Of a stretch of DNA of 32,202 bases, positions 1 to 10,993 are shown piece by piece. Each line of letters opens with the position of its first letter. The stretch's first letter is position 1. A program made the position numbers and the translations under genes. The DNA is taken from NCBI GenBank assembly GCA_002748575.1, contig PDSR01000027.1, forward strand, positions 1-32,202. Reading direction: 5' to 3'. This DNA comes from Gammaproteobacteria bacterium (lineage in GTDB: Bacteria > Pseudomonadota > Gammaproteobacteria > Pseudomonadales > Ketobacteraceae). Under the pieces are notes generated by a model. It had not been told where the DNA came from. It ran no database searches and saw only the letters and a program-made list of their open reading frames with translations.

Positions 1-1
1 G

Positions 2-307
2 ATTGAGCGATTAGGCGTTATTGAAGACGATAAAATCTCGGATGTTGGCGCTGATTTTTCATCCCAACAGGCTGTTCTGATCACACTTGGAGAGTTGGGT
101 GACAATGGTGAGTTTGTAAGCGTACAGCTTAAGCAGGTAAATGAATCCGAAGATTTTGTCACGTTAGAGACAGAGCTGTCACTACTTAAATCGACCAATA
201 ATTGCGCGGTGTCTTCAACATTGGTGCCCGTTTACCTGATTTTAATAGATACCAGAAAACCGCTGGTGATTAAGGAAAGCGTAATTACTAAGGGTGCTAA
301 CTGTTAA
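2..307 (+). CDS. 3' end of an unidentified CDS (truncated by window start)
   Basis: Frame 2 is open from base 2 (IERLGVIEDDKISDVGADFSSQQAVLITLGELGDNG...) to the TAA at 305-307. The listed 70-aa ORF is only the part after an internal TTG. No family recognised. Confidence 0.55.
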   Translation: MERLGVIEDDKISDVGADFSSQQAVLITLGELGDNGEFVSVQLKQVNESEDFVTLETELSLLKSTNNCAVSSTLVPVYLILIDTRKPLVIKESVITKGANC

Positions 308-470
308 AGCCGGCTTGGCTCTATTGCGTGCAGTGCTAACAATAAAGGGAACCTCTCTGATAAAAGCAAGTCGAAAGCGAAAGATTTGACTTATACTCAG
401 GCTGTCGGCCCTATTATCCGAAATAGGCGGGCCAATAAATCAAGCCACAGTAGAACACAGGTAAACCGCA

Positions 471-2348
471 TTGAACGCCGCACAGAATAATTTTTATATG
501 CACGTATACAGGCTCGCACTTCAACCCGTGAAATTTATCTCGCTGGTGTTGCTTGCCCTCTGTTTTGCGGCCCCCGCGCTGGCTGATTCCCTGTTTTCAA
601 ATACGCAACGAGCCTCGCTTGGCGCTACCGATACTCAGAAATACGATTTTCTTCCCGCTGAACAGGCATTTCAGGTGTCTGGCGAAATTAAAGACAACCT
701 GCTTCATTTTAGCTGGCTGATCGCTGACGGCTATTACCTTTACAAGCACCGTTTTCAGTTTACTGTCGAAAGCCCGGAAGGCGCTGTATTGGGCGAACCG
801 CAGTTTTCCCAGGCGGGCAAGCCCAAGAAAGATCCAACTTTTGGCGATGTCACTGCCTTTTATCATCAGGTCGATATTACCCTTGCGTTACAGGAAATTT
901 CCGGTAGCCCATTAACAGTGAAAGTGCGCTATCAAGGCTGTGCCGATCAAGGCCTGTGCTATCTGCCACAAAAACAGACCCTGACATTTGCTGTACCCAC
1001 AACAAACAACGCCGGCGTGGATACCAGCAGCGTAAAAAAAAACAGCCGTGATACAGAATCAGCGACCGGATTAGCCTCGATACTCGCCGAAAAAGGTTTT
1101 TTATTTAACCTTGGGTTGTTTTTTATTCTTGGTGTAGGCCTTTGCTTCACCCCCTGCGTACTCCCTATGGTGCCTATTTTATCCAGCATTATTATTGGCC
1201 AGGGCGAAAGGGCTTCAGCTATTAAGGGCTTTTTATTATCGGGAGCCTACGTACTGGGCATGGCCTCGACCTACGCCATTGCCGGTATGATTGTTGGTGT
1301 CAGCGGCGAGCAGATTCAGGTGATTTTGCAACAGCCGGCGGTACTGTTCAGCTTTGCCGCTATTTTTATTGTTTTATCGCTTTCGATGTTCGGTTTTTAC
1401 GAACTGCAACTACCCAACAGCCTACAAAGCAAACTGAATGCCATCAGCCAAAAGCAACAGGGTGGCACCCTTATAAGCGCAGCACTGATGGGCGTGCTCG
1501 CCGCGCTGATTGCTTCCCCCTGTGTATCAGCCCCTTTGATGGGGGCGCTGCTTTATATTGGCCATTCCGGCGACATGTGGTTTGGTGGTGCCGCTTTATT
1601 AGCTCTTGGGCTGGGAATGGGAGCCCCGTTAGTGGTGTTAGGAACCACCGGAGCTAACGCCTTACCAAAAGCAGGGCCCTGGATGGATAAGATCAAAGCC
1701 ATTTTTGGCGTGCTGTTATTAGCCACCGGGCTTTGGCTGACCAAACACCTGGTGCCAGACAGCCTCGAATACATGCTATGGGGCTTTTTACTGATACTGG
1801 CAAGCATCTACCTGGGTGCTTTTGAAAACAGCAGCAACCACAAGCACCTGTTATTTCGCGCCATCGCAATCAGCACACTGGTGGCTGGCGCTGCATTGAT
1901 TTTTCACAGCATCAACGGTTACACACTTGCCAACAACTCTGCCGACAACAGCATCAGCCATACCGGTACCGACAATCAGCAGAACCCGCTGCCTTTTGAG
2001 ATACTGCGCGATACGCCAGCGCTGGAAGCCGCCCTGCAAGATGCCCGCGACAAGGGCCAGCCGGTGATGCTGGATTACTTTGCCGAATGGTGTACATCCT
2101 GTATCGAAATGGAACACACCTCTTTTAGCGACCCCACTGCCCGACAACTGTTAAGCGGCCATCGCTGGCTGCAAATTGATTTAACCAACAACGATCATGC
2201 CAAAAAACTACTGGATCGTTATCAGCTGATCGGCCCACCTGCCATTTTATTCTTTGATGAAAACGGCAAGGAAATCAACCAGGCCCGTATCTACGCCTAT
2301 AAAGCGCCGAAGCCCTTTATTAAACACCTGCAACAGCTTTTCCAATAA
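471..2348 (+). CDS. dsbD: Thiol:disulfide interchange protein DsbD (DipZ)
   Basis: 625 aa: signal sequence, N-terminal DsbD domain (CADQGLCYLPQ), multi-TM core with CFTPCVLPMVPIL and SPCVSAPLMGALLYI, and C-terminal thioredoxin domain with FAEWCTSCIEME. The true start may be the ATG at 498. Confidence 0.95.
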   Translation: MNAAQNNFYMHVYRLALQPVKFISLVLLALCFAAPALADSLFSNTQRASLGATDTQKYDFLPAEQAFQVSGEIKDNLLHFSWLIADGYYLYKHRFQFTVESPEGAVLGEPQFSQAGKPKKDPTFGDVTAFYHQVDITLALQEISGSPLTVKVRYQGCADQGLCYLPQKQTLTFAVPTTNNAGVDTSSVKKNSRDTESATGLASILAEKGFLFNLGLFFILGVGLCFTPCVLPMVPILSSIIIGQGERASAIKGFLLSGAYVLGMASTYAIAGMIVGVSGEQIQVILQQPAVLFSFAAIFIVLSLSMFGFYELQLPNSLQSKLNAISQKQQGGTLISAALMGVLAALIASPCVSAPLMGALLYIGHSGDMWFGGAALLALGLGMGAPLVVLGTTGANALPKAGPWMDKIKAIFGVLLLATGLWLTKHLVPDSLEYMLWGFLLILASIYLGAFENSSNHKHLLFRAIAISTLVAGAALIFHSINGYTLANNSADNSISHTGTDNQQNPLPFEILRDTPALEAALQDARDKGQPVMLDYFAEWCTSCIEMEHTSFSDPTARQLLSGHRWLQIDLTNNDHAKKLLDRYQLIGPPAILFFDENGKEINQARIYAYKAPKPFIKHLQQLFQ

Positions 2349-2600
2349 GTTTAAATTGGCCAATCACTCCAAACCGGCCAGCTTGGTAACTGTCATTGAC
2401 GATACTTTTAGAAATTAGTTACTATTATGTGGCTAATTTCGGCTAACATGCGGTTAATGGCACTGTAAATCCATTTAACTTGTAACCATTTGTAATATTG
2501 GCGCAATAACGGAAGATGCTTTAAAAAACGCTCGTTATAATCGACAGCATTACCTTTGGCTGGGTATAAATCTCAGTACCGGATTGTGAGGAAGCATTGA

Positions 2601-3050
2601 ATGGCGACATTGCTAGTGTTAAACGGGCCAAATCTTAATTTACTGGGCCAACGGGAGCCCGGGCATTATGGTAACGACACACTGGAAACCATTAACCAGC
2701 GACTGACAGCCCTGGCTAACGCCGCCGGATACCAGCTAGACGCCTTTCAAAGCAATACCGAAGGGGAGATCATCAATAAAATTCACAGCACACTCGGCAG
2801 CGATGTTGAGTTTATTATTATTAACCCCGGCGCTTTTACTCACACCAGCATTGCCATTAGAGATGCCTTATTAGGTGTCAGCATGCCCTTTATTGAAGTG
2901 CATCTTTCCAATGTTCATGCGCGAGAACAATTCCGTCATCATTCCTATTTTGCAGATATTGCAGTGGGAACCATCACTGGTCTGGGCGCCAAAGGCTATG
3001 AATTTGCATTACAGGCGGCAATCGCTCAGCTTGCTGACAAGCCCCATTAA
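2601..3050 (+). CDS. aroQ: 3-dehydroquinate dehydratase, type II
   Basis: 149 aa with [37 protein letters not shown] and [20 protein letters not shown] motifs. Confidence 0.97.
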   Translation: MATLLVLNGPNLNLLGQREPGHYGNDTLETINQRLTALANAAGYQLDAFQSNTEGEIINKIHSTLGSDVEFIIINPGAFTHTSIAIRDALLGVSMPFIEVHLSNVHAREQFRHHSYFADIAVGTITGLGAKGYEFALQAAIAQLADKPH

Positions 3051-3094
3051 AACCAATAAAAACAGTATTAAAACGATTAAAAGAGATACCACTT

Positions 3095-3565
3095 ATGGAC
3101 ATCCGTAAAGTTAAAAAGCTGATTGAACTCTTAGAAGAATCCGGCATTGACGAAATTGAAATAAAAGAAGGCGAAGAGTCTGTAAGAATCAGCAGAAACA
3201 GCCAGGCAGCCGCCCAACAGGTAGCCTATCATGCCGCACCGGTTGCACCACAAGCTCCTGCACCGGCACAACCAGCGCCGCCCCCAGCCCCAAGCACTGC
3301 ACCAGAAACACCCGCCACCGACGAACCCGAAGGCAGCAAAGTGCGCTCGCCCATGGTGGGAACCTTCTACCGCTCCCCTTCACCCGAAGCAAAAGCCTTT
3401 GTGGAAGTTGGCCAAACCGTCAAAACCGGCGACACCCTTTGTATTGTTGAAGCCATGAAGATGATGAACCAGATTGAAGCGGATCGCTCCGGTACTATTC
3501 GCGCCATTCTGGTGGAAAACGCCGAGCCGGTCGAATTCGATCAGCCTCTCTTTATTATTGACTAA
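3095..3565 (+). CDS. accB: Biotin carboxyl carrier protein of acetyl-CoA carboxylase
   Basis: 156 aa with Ala/Pro-rich linker and biotinylation site [12 protein letters not shown]. Followed by accC. Confidence 0.97.
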   Translation: MDIRKVKKLIELLEESGIDEIEIKEGEESVRISRNSQAAAQQVAYHAAPVAPQAPAPAQPAPPPAPSTAPETPATDEPEGSKVRSPMVGTFYRSPSPEAKAFVEVGQTVKTGDTLCIVEAMKMMNQIEADRSGTIRAILVENAEPVEFDQPLFIID

Positions 3566-3595
3566 CAGCCCTGGCCACTGAAAAAGGACAAGACC

Positions 3596-4945
3596 ATGAT
3601 TGAGAAAGTCTTGATCGCCAACCGTGGCGAGATTGCGCTACGTGTACTCCGTGCGTGTAAAGAAATGGGCATAAAAACGGTTGCGGTGTACTCCAAACCC
3701 GATGCCAACCTTATGCATGTAAGACTGGCCGATGAAGCCGTGTGCATTGGGCCTGCACCTGCCGCAGAAAGCTACCTGAACATTCCCGCCATTATCAGCG
3801 CAGCAGAAATTACCGACGCTGATGCAATCCACCCCGGCTACGGCTTTTTAGCTGAAAACGCCGATTTTGCCGAGCGTGTTACCGATTCCGGATTCACCTT
3901 TATTGGCCCACGGGCAGACACCATTCGCTTAATGGGCAACAAGGTATCGGCGATTGAAGCCATGAAAAACGCCGGCGTACCCTGTGTGCCGGGTTCCGAT
4001 GGCCCGCTAAGCGACGACCCTGATGAAATCATGCAGCTGGCAAGGGATATTGGCTTCCCGGTTATTATCAAAGCCGCATCTGGCGGTGGTGGCCGCGGCA
4101 TGCGCGTGGTTCACAGTGAACAGGAACTGATTGAATCGGTATCCATTACCCAAACCGAGGCCCGCGCCGCCTTCGGCGACCCCACCGTGTATATGGAAAA
4201 ATTCCTCACCACCCCACGGCATGTTGAAATCCAGGTACTGGCCGATGGCAATGGCCATGCCGTTTACCTGGGCGACCGCGATTGTTCGCTGCAACGCCGC
4301 CATCAAAAAGTGGTTGAAGAAGCCCCTGCCCCCGGCATCCCCGATGCGCTGCGCAAAGAAGTGGGCGAAGCCTGCGTAGAAGCCTGCAAACGCATTAACT
4401 ATCGTGGTGCCGGCACTTTCGAATTCCTGTATGAAAACGAACGCTTTTATTTTATTGAAATGAACACCCGCGTACAGGTGGAACACCCGGTTACCGAGAT
4501 GGTCACCGGCATCGACATTATTAAAGAACAACTGATTATTGCTGGCGAAGAAAAGCTTGGGCTACAACAGGGCGACATCAGCATTAACGGCCATTCCATT
4601 GAATGCCGAATCAACGCTGAAAACCCGGATACCTTTTTGCCCAGCCCCGGTAAAATTGATTACTGGCACTGTCCTGGTGGCAACGGTGTAAGAATGGACA
4701 CCCATGTTTATCAGGGCTACAGCGTACCGCCTTTTTACGATTCGTTGATTGGCAAGTTGATCACCTGGGGTGAAAATCGCGACATCGCCATGCAGCGGAT
4801 GCGTAACGCACTGGATGAAATCGTTGTTGAAGGCATCAGTACCAACGCGATCCTGCACCGCAATATCATTATGCAAGACAGCGATTTTGCAAAAGGCAGT
4901 GTTGATATCCACCACCTGGAAAAACTTATTAACACGGTGACATAA
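3596..4945 (+). CDS. accC: Acetyl-CoA carboxylase biotin carboxylase subunit
   Basis: 449 aa with [36 protein letters not shown] and [20 protein letters not shown]. Confidence 0.98.
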   Translation: MIEKVLIANRGEIALRVLRACKEMGIKTVAVYSKPDANLMHVRLADEAVCIGPAPAAESYLNIPAIISAAEITDADAIHPGYGFLAENADFAERVTDSGFTFIGPRADTIRLMGNKVSAIEAMKNAGVPCVPGSDGPLSDDPDEIMQLARDIGFPVIIKAASGGGGRGMRVVHSEQELIESVSITQTEARAAFGDPTVYMEKFLTTPRHVEIQVLADGNGHAVYLGDRDCSLQRRHQKVVEEAPAPGIPDALRKEVGEACVEACKRINYRGAGTFEFLYENERFYFIEMNTRVQVEHPVTEMVTGIDIIKEQLIIAGEEKLGLQQGDISINGHSIECRINAENPDTFLPSPGKIDYWHCPGGNGVRMDTHVYQGYSVPPFYDSLIGKLITWGENRDIAMQRMRNALDEIVVEGISTNAILHRNIIMQDSDFAKGSVDIHHLEKLINTVT

Positions 4946-4949
4946 CACA

Positions 4950-5876
4950 ATGGCATGGGTACAGCTGACACTACAGGTTCCCGGAACCAGTGCAGAACAG
5001 TTTGAAGACGCACTTATAGCCACAGGTGCCAGTGCCGTTACCCTGAGGGATAACGCGGATCAACCCTTATTGGAGCCACCCCCGGGAGCCACGCCCCTAT
5101 GGGACGACACCCTGGTGACTGGTTTGTTTGATGCATCCGTTGACACCGACCTGTTAACAGCCGCCTTATGCAACGTTGCCGGTGTCGACCAGCTGCCACC
5201 ACTAAAAATACAGGCTCTGGAAGACAAAGACTGGGAAAGAGAGTGGATGACCCACTACCAGCCCATGCAATTCGGCAAACGCCTGTGGGTTTGCCCCAGC
5301 TGGTGCCCGCCGCCACAGCCCGATGCCATCAACCTGCTGCTGGACCCGGGGCTGGCCTTTGGTACCGGCACTCACCCCACCACCGCCTTGTGCCTGGAAT
5401 GGCTTGATGGCCAGCAACTGGAACAGAAAACCCTGATTGATTTCGGCTGCGGCTCCGGCATTTTAGCCGTTGCTGCTGCCTTACTGGGTTGCACCCGGGT
5501 TCTGGGCATTGATAACGACCCCCAGGCTCTATTGGCATCAAAGGATAACGCAGCAAGAAATCAGGTCACAGAACGCATCAACGTATACAGCCCGAATGCC
5601 TTTGCCCAAAACAATATCAATTTCAAAAACAACACCGGGCAACAGGCCGACGCCCAGGGCCAGGCCGATATAGTCGTAGCCAACATTCTGGCAGGCACCC
5701 TTATCGACCTCGCACCACAAATCAGCGCCTTACTGAAAACCGGTGGCAAGCTCGCACTTTCAGGCATTCTGGAAGAACAAACGGCCAGCGTGCAGGCAGC
5801 CTATGCACCCTGGATTGATTTTGACCCCACGCGGCAGCGGGAAGACTGGGTGTGCATCAGTGGCAGCAAACGTTAA
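4950..5876 (+). CDS. prmA: Ribosomal protein L11 methyltransferase
   Basis: 308 aa with MAWVQLTLQVPG, DPGLAFGTGTHPTTALCLEWL, IDFGCGSGILAVAAALLG and VVANILAGTLIDLAPQI. Confidence 0.95.
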   Translation: MAWVQLTLQVPGTSAEQFEDALIATGASAVTLRDNADQPLLEPPPGATPLWDDTLVTGLFDASVDTDLLTAALCNVAGVDQLPPLKIQALEDKDWEREWMTHYQPMQFGKRLWVCPSWCPPPQPDAINLLLDPGLAFGTGTHPTTALCLEWLDGQQLEQKTLIDFGCGSGILAVAAALLGCTRVLGIDNDPQALLASKDNAARNQVTERINVYSPNAFAQNNINFKNNTGQQADAQGQADIVVANILAGTLIDLAPQISALLKTGGKLALSGILEEQTASVQAAYAPWIDFDPTRQREDWVCISGSKR

Positions 5877-6050
5877 CACGCCATAAACGCTTACTTTTTA
5901 ATCGAATTTTTATTGATTTTGCACATATATCAACAGAATTAACGCAAACTCAGCGTTTCCCAACTACATTTAGTAGGGTTAATGCTCGTAAAGCAATTTT
6001 AAAATAACTTGATCTGAAAAGAGTCCTTGCCCCGAGAAACCAGCAGCCGT

Positions 6051-7604
6051 ATGGAAGAACAGTTACTAACCAAATGTCCGCATTGCGGCACAGCCTTCAG
6101 GCTATCCAAAGAGCATCTAGAAATTGCTGGTGGTGCCGTTCGTTGTGGCTCCTGCTACCAGGTATTTCATGCCAAAGAAAACATTATCAAAGCCTCTGTG
6201 GTCGAAAAAGCAAAGCCGCAAGCGCCTGCTGAGCAAGAAACTTCCCCAGACCCGCTAGAAGAGCCTGGATTAAAAGACGGTGCTCCCTACGCAGAAACGA
6301 CATCAGACTGGCCAACCGAAAATAATTTTGCAGCGACTCAAGCATCAAACAACCTGTCAGATACCCCAAAAACAACCAAAGACAAATCACAAAACAGTGT
6401 TGATGAATCCTGGGCAGAAGCGTTACTTGAAGAACTCGGTGACAATATCCCGGAAGACGACGACGAACTGATCCAGGACAATCCGGAAGAAGATAACCCT
6501 CACGCCACATCCGATACCGGGTTTGACAGCATCCACAGCTCTGAAAACGCATTTGTAGAAGGGCAAACCACTACAAAGAAAGCCAAAGACAGCATTGATG
6601 ATGGTTTCCTGGATTTCGACCACACATTCGAGACAGTTATCTCGGAAGAAATGGCGGCTGAAACAGACAGCGGCCATAAAGATGAAGCCTGGGCGCAAAA
6701 AATGCTAGAAGAGCTGGAAGCAGAAGAATCGCCCAAACCGCCCTCAATGGAAGAACTTTCGATTCTAGACAACACAACTGTAGAAGGTCTTTCTGACAAC
6801 CCCTTCAGTGCAAAAGAACTTTCCCGCTCTACTGAAGACGCCGTACAACAGGCTCGCACGAAAGCTAAAGAAAATGCCAAGAAACAACGTGAACTGGAGA
6901 AGGCTGAAAAAAGCAGCCGTCTGAATAGTGTATTCCCCGAGGGTTTCGATGCGGGAGAAGGTTTTATTGAGGAAATAGACCTTGGCGAAATAAGCAACAT
7001 CATTACTGATGAATTCACACCCACACCTTCCAGCAATCGTACACCTGGCAACGATATACTTGAACAGCAGATAGCAGCAAGCGAGCTTCATTTTGGTGAT
7101 GAAAAAAACATTAAAAAGCGGTCACGCTTGAAAGCCATTAGCCTCGTTTTCCTGAACATTATTGCTATTCTGGGGCTGATTGGGCAGCATGCCTATTTCA
7201 ACTTTGACGAGCTTGCCCGCGAGGACGCATACCGCCCACTTTATAAACTTTTCTGTGACCAGCTGGGCTGCCAGCTGCCCACACGCATCGACACATCGAA
7301 AATACAGGGCACTAACCTGGTAGTTCGCTCTCACCCCATGGAACCTAATGCCATCGTTATTGATGTCATTGCTTATAATCGAGCAAAATACTCCCAGCCT
7401 TATCCTGATTTAAAGCTGGCCTTTGAAGATCTTAATGGCAAACCGGTAGCCTCACGAAGATTCAGACCACAGGAATATATTCAAGACCAGAATATTGATC
7501 TGGCAAACATGCCACCAAACACCCCTGTACATATCAGCCTTGAAATTATCGATCCCGGTCCACAAGCATCTAACTATCAGGTTGAATTCTTACCGCAAAC
7601 ATAA
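6051..7604 (+). CDS. MJ0042-type zinc-ribbon / DUF3426 domain protein with long acidic linker
   Basis: ORF 6027-7604; likely start is the ATG at 6051 (MEEQLLTKCPHCGTAF). Zinc ribbon CPHC...CGSC at the N-terminus, acidic low-complexity middle, one TM helix (AISLVFLNIIAILGLIGQHAYF), then a C-terminal DUF3426-like domain. Confidence 0.85.
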   Translation: MEEQLLTKCPHCGTAFRLSKEHLEIAGGAVRCGSCYQVFHAKENIIKASVVEKAKPQAPAEQETSPDPLEEPGLKDGAPYAETTSDWPTENNFAATQASNNLSDTPKTTKDKSQNSVDESWAEALLEELGDNIPEDDDELIQDNPEEDNPHATSDTGFDSIHSSENAFVEGQTTTKKAKDSIDDGFLDFDHTFETVISEEMAAETDSGHKDEAWAQKMLEELEAEESPKPPSMEELSILDNTTVEGLSDNPFSAKELSRSTEDAVQQARTKAKENAKKQRELEKAEKSSRLNSVFPEGFDAGEGFIEEIDLGEISNIITDEFTPTPSSNRTPGNDILEQQIAASELHFGDEKNIKKRSRLKAISLVFLNIIAILGLIGQHAYFNFDELAREDAYRPLYKLFCDQLGCQLPTRIDTSKIQGTNLVVRSHPMEPNAIVIDVIAYNRAKYSQPYPDLKLAFEDLNGKPVASRRFRPQEYIQDQNIDLANMPPNTPVHISLEIIDPGPQASNYQVEFLPQT

Positions 7605-7821
7605 ATTTGCATCAATTTGAGGCAAAGTAACAAAACCTGCTTACATCGGCTGCCCCTTATTTCATGATTTTTTTGTGAATCCTTTAATTTGCACCTTTCC
7701 CCCTGAAAAACTTCCCGCTATTATAGGTTGATCTTTGAGCTACGCTTAAATTCATTAGGTAAGGGCTTAGTTTGAGCCTGTATTCTTTAAGTTGATCAAT
7801 TTCACAGCACCCGATCATTTT

Positions 7822-8808
7822 ATGAAAATAGGCCCATACCAATTACCCAACCCTGTGTTGCTGGCTCCCATGGCCGGAGTGACTGATTTGCCTTTTCGAA
7901 GGCTCTGCCGACGCTTAGGCGCCGGTATGGTGGTTTCTGAAATGCTGATCAGCAACAGCCAGCTGTGGAACACTCGCAAGTCCAGACAACGGCTTGATCA
8001 CACAGGTGAGCCAGAACCGCGATCTGTCCAAATTGCGGGGAACGATCCTGAAATGATGGCCGAGGCAGCTCGCCAGACGGTTATGCATGGCGCCCAGATT
8101 GTTGATATCAACATGGGGTGCCCGGCAAAAAAAGTCTGCAAAAAGCTGGCTGGCTCAGCGTTACTCAAAGATGAAAAGCTGGTCGAGTCCATTCTCACTG
8201 CGGTTGTGAATGCTGTAGATGTACCTGTCACCTTAAAAATGCGAACCGGCTGGGATACCCACCATCGTAACGGCGTAACGATTGCTCGCATTGCCGAGGA
8301 TTCAGGTATTCAGGCATTAGCAGTTCATGGTCGAACACGAGCCTGCGCTTATAAAGGCGAAGTGGAATATGACACCATAGCAGCCATTAAGGAAAGCATT
8401 TCGATTCCGGTGGTCGCAAACGGTGATATCACAACACCTGAAAAAGCCAAAGAAGTGCTAGACCACACTGGTGCGAATGGTATTATGATCGGTAGGAGCG
8501 CTCAGGGAAACCCTTGGATTTTCCGAGAGATAGCTCACTATTTAGCGTCCGGGGAACAGCTCCCCCCACCTGGTTTAGGGGAAGTCAGGGAAGTTATGAT
8601 GGAACACCTGTCGAGCTTACACGACTTTTACGGAGAGTATTTGGGGGTCCGCATTGCCAGAAAACACCTTGGCTGGTATGTCCAAAACCTTCCAGAGGGA
8701 GCCAACTTCAGGAAATCATTTAACCTTCTTGATTCAGCTTCAGAGCAAAATAAGACTGCTCAAAACTATTTCGAGCAACTGATCAAGAAAGAGGTAATGG
8801 CGGCATGA
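7822..8808 (+). CDS. dusB: tRNA-dihydrouridine synthase B
   Basis: ORF 7792-8808; ATG at 7822 gives [28 protein letters not shown]. Contains [21 protein letters not shown] and [13 protein letters not shown]. Followed by fis. Confidence 0.95.
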   Translation: MKIGPYQLPNPVLLAPMAGVTDLPFRRLCRRLGAGMVVSEMLISNSQLWNTRKSRQRLDHTGEPEPRSVQIAGNDPEMMAEAARQTVMHGAQIVDINMGCPAKKVCKKLAGSALLKDEKLVESILTAVVNAVDVPVTLKMRTGWDTHHRNGVTIARIAEDSGIQALAVHGRTRACAYKGEVEYDTIAAIKESISIPVVANGDITTPEKAKEVLDHTGANGIMIGRSAQGNPWIFREIAHYLASGEQLPPPGLGEVREVMMEHLSSLHDFYGEYLGVRIARKHLGWYVQNLPEGANFRKSFNLLDSASEQNKTAQNYFEQLIKKEVMAA

Positions 8809-9137
8809 ACGAAACTAACTATAACGAAGAACCTGCATTCGAAACCAACTCTGAATCAGCAAGCAGCAAGTTACTGCGCGAGCACCTTGTAGCACCTGGC
8901 GATCACGAAACCCAAACGCTTCGTGATCATGTGCACAAATCACTGCGTAACTATTTTGCCCACCTTGATGGTCAGCCTGTCACAGATGTTTACCAAATGG
9001 TACTTTCAGAAGTGGAAGCACCTTTGCTGGAAACAGTCATGGAATATACCCGCGGTAATCAAACCAAAGCGGCTATTTTGCTAGGCTTAAACCGTGGCAC
9101 TCTGCGCAAAAAGCTGAAGATTTACGGCTTAATCTAG
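8805..9137 (+). CDS. fis: DNA-binding protein Fis
   Basis: 110 aa. C-terminal [40 protein letters not shown]. Start overlaps the dusB stop (ATGA). Confidence 0.95.
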   Translation: MNETNYNEEPAFETNSESASSKLLREHLVAPGDHETQTLRDHVHKSLRNYFAHLDGQPVTDVYQMVLSEVEAPLLETVMEYTRGNQTKAAILLGLNRGTLRKKLKIYGLI

Positions 9138-9188
9138 TCAACAATCGGGTTTTCTATCTCCTGTAGAGCTGGTCGAAAGCCCGATATC

Positions 9189-9220
9189 AGCCCACGGCTA
9201 TTCATCCTTAGCCGTGGGCT
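9189..9220 (+). terminator. Hairpin after fis (possible intrinsic terminator)
   Basis: Perfect 12-bp inverted repeat AGCCCACGGCTA-ttcatcct-TAGCCGTGGGCT. It is followed only by a weak T-containing tract (atggcaaatttt). Confidence 0.55.
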
Positions 9221-9382
9221 ATGGCAAATTTTAAGTGATATTTGCTGATAATGGATCTTTTCTTGTGCTCCCCCCCTTAATTCCTGACTCAATAACGACT
9301 AAAATTGCGTCCCCGGCCGATTGGCATTAATCGGCAGATTTATTCCTATCACCTTAACTTAATCGTCAGGGCACACCACATC

Positions 9383-10951
9383 ATGAGCAACCCGATCAAA
9401 CGCGCTCTTATCAGCGTTTCCGACAAAACCGGCATTGTTGAATTTGCTTCCGCATTGGCAGAAATGGGCGTTGAAATTCTTTCAACCGGCGGCACCTTCA
9501 AATTATTGAAAGATAATGGCGTAAACGCTATCGAAGTGTCTGACTATACCGGCTTTCCTGAAATGATGGATGGCCGTGTCAAAACCTTACACCCCAAAGT
9601 GCACGGCGGCATTCTGGGGCGACGCGGGCAGGACGATGCGGCCATGAGCCAGCACAACATTACCCCCATTGATATGGTGGTGGTTAACCTGTACCCCTTT
9701 GAAAACACCGTTGCCAACCCCGATTGCGACCTGCCCACCGCCATTGAAAACATTGATATTGGCGGCCCGACCATGGTTCGCTCGGCGGCCAAAAACCACC
9801 GCTGGGTCAGCATTGTAGTTAATGCCGGCGACTATGACCGGGTATTGGCAGAAATGCGCGAAACCGGCGGCCAGGTGAAAGACCGCACCCGTTTCGAACT
9901 GGCATTGGCTGCCTTTGAGCACACCTCGGCATACGATGGTGCTATTGCCAATTATCTGGGAACCATTCAGGAAGATGGCACCAAAGCTGACTTCCCCAAC
10001 ACTTTCAACACCCAGTTTGTGAAAGCCCAGGACATGCGCTACGGCGAGAACCCCCATCAAAAAGCCGCCTTTTATGTAGAGGCCAACCCGGCAGAAGCCT
10101 GCGTCGGCACCGCCAGGCAGCTTCAGGGCAAAGAACTTTCCTATAACAATGTCGCTGATACCGATGCTGCACTGGAGTGCGTAAAAGCCTTTAGCGCACC
10201 CGCCTGTGTCATTGTTAAACACGCCAACCCCTGTGGTGTGGCCATCGGCACCGATATTAACGCCGCCTACGAAAAAGCCTTTCAAACCGATCCTACCTCG
10301 GCCTTTGGTGGCATTATTGCCTTCAACCGCCCTCTGGATGCAACCACCGCACGCAACATTGTTGATAAGCAGTTTGTCGAAGTCATTATTGCGCCATCGG
10401 TAAGCGATGACGCCGTTACCATCGTGGCAGAAAAGAAAAACGTTCGCTTGCTGGCCTGCGGTGAGTGGCCGGAAGCCCGTGTTCAGGAGCTGGATTACAA
10501 ACGTGTTAGCGGCGGCTTGCTAGTGCAGGATCGTGATAACGGCATTGTTACCGAAGCTGATCTTAAAGTGGTGACCAAACGAGCACCAAGCGCTGAAGAA
10601 ATTCGTGATTTACTGTTTTGCTGGAAAGTCGCCAAATTTGTGAAATCCAATGCCATTGTGTACGCCAAAGCCGAGCAGACTATCGGCATAGGCGCAGGCC
10701 AGATGAGCCGTGTGTACAGCGCAAAAATCGCCGGCATCAAGGCCGCTGATGAGGGCTTGCAAGTGGCAGGATCGGTCATGGCATCCGATGCCTTCTTCCC
10801 CTTCCGTGATGGCATTGATGCAGCCGCTGAAGCGGGTATTAACGCCGTTATTCAGCCGGGCGGTTCCATCCGCGATGAAGAGGTCATCGCTGCGGCAGAC
10901 GAAGCCGGTATGGCAATGGTCTTCACCGGTATGAGGCACTTCCGCCATTAA
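9383..10951 (+). CDS. purH: Bifunctional AICAR transformylase / IMP cyclohydrolase
   Basis: ORF 9305-10951; ATG at 9383 gives [22 protein letters not shown]. Contains [38 protein letters not shown] and C-terminal [14 protein letters not shown]. Confidence 0.97.
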   Translation: MSNPIKRALISVSDKTGIVEFASALAEMGVEILSTGGTFKLLKDNGVNAIEVSDYTGFPEMMDGRVKTLHPKVHGGILGRRGQDDAAMSQHNITPIDMVVVNLYPFENTVANPDCDLPTAIENIDIGGPTMVRSAAKNHRWVSIVVNAGDYDRVLAEMRETGGQVKDRTRFELALAAFEHTSAYDGAIANYLGTIQEDGTKADFPNTFNTQFVKAQDMRYGENPHQKAAFYVEANPAEACVGTARQLQGKELSYNNVADTDAALECVKAFSAPACVIVKHANPCGVAIGTDINAAYEKAFQTDPTSAFGGIIAFNRPLDATTARNIVDKQFVEVIIAPSVSDDAVTIVAEKKNVRLLACGEWPEARVQELDYKRVSGGLLVQDRDNGIVTEADLKVVTKRAPSAEEIRDLLFCWKVAKFVKSNAIVYAKAEQTIGIGAGQMSRVYSAKIAGIKAADEGLQVAGSVMASDAFFPFRDGIDAAAEAGINAVIQPGGSIRDEEVIAAADEAGMAMVFTGMRHFRH

Positions 10952-10993
10952 TTGAGCTCTATTCCCATTTAAACATTTGCAAAGGATTCATCA

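Noticed and set aside
386-417. TTGACT...TATTAT promoter-like pair upstream of dsbD
   Set aside because: Spacer is 20 nt, too long for a good sigma70 promoter.
4007-4531. 174-aa - strand ORF
   Set aside because: Antisense shadow of accC.
6500-7051. 183-aa Ser-rich - strand ORF
   Set aside because: Antisense of the Glu/Asp-rich linker of the DUF3426 gene (GAA/GAG reads as TTC/CTC, with Ser-rich frames); artefact.
7689-7724. TTGCAC...TATTAT promoter-like pair upstream of dusB
   Set aside because: Spacer is 24 nt; not supported.
9587-10285. 232-aa - strand ORF
   Set aside because: Antisense shadow of purH; no recognisable domain.
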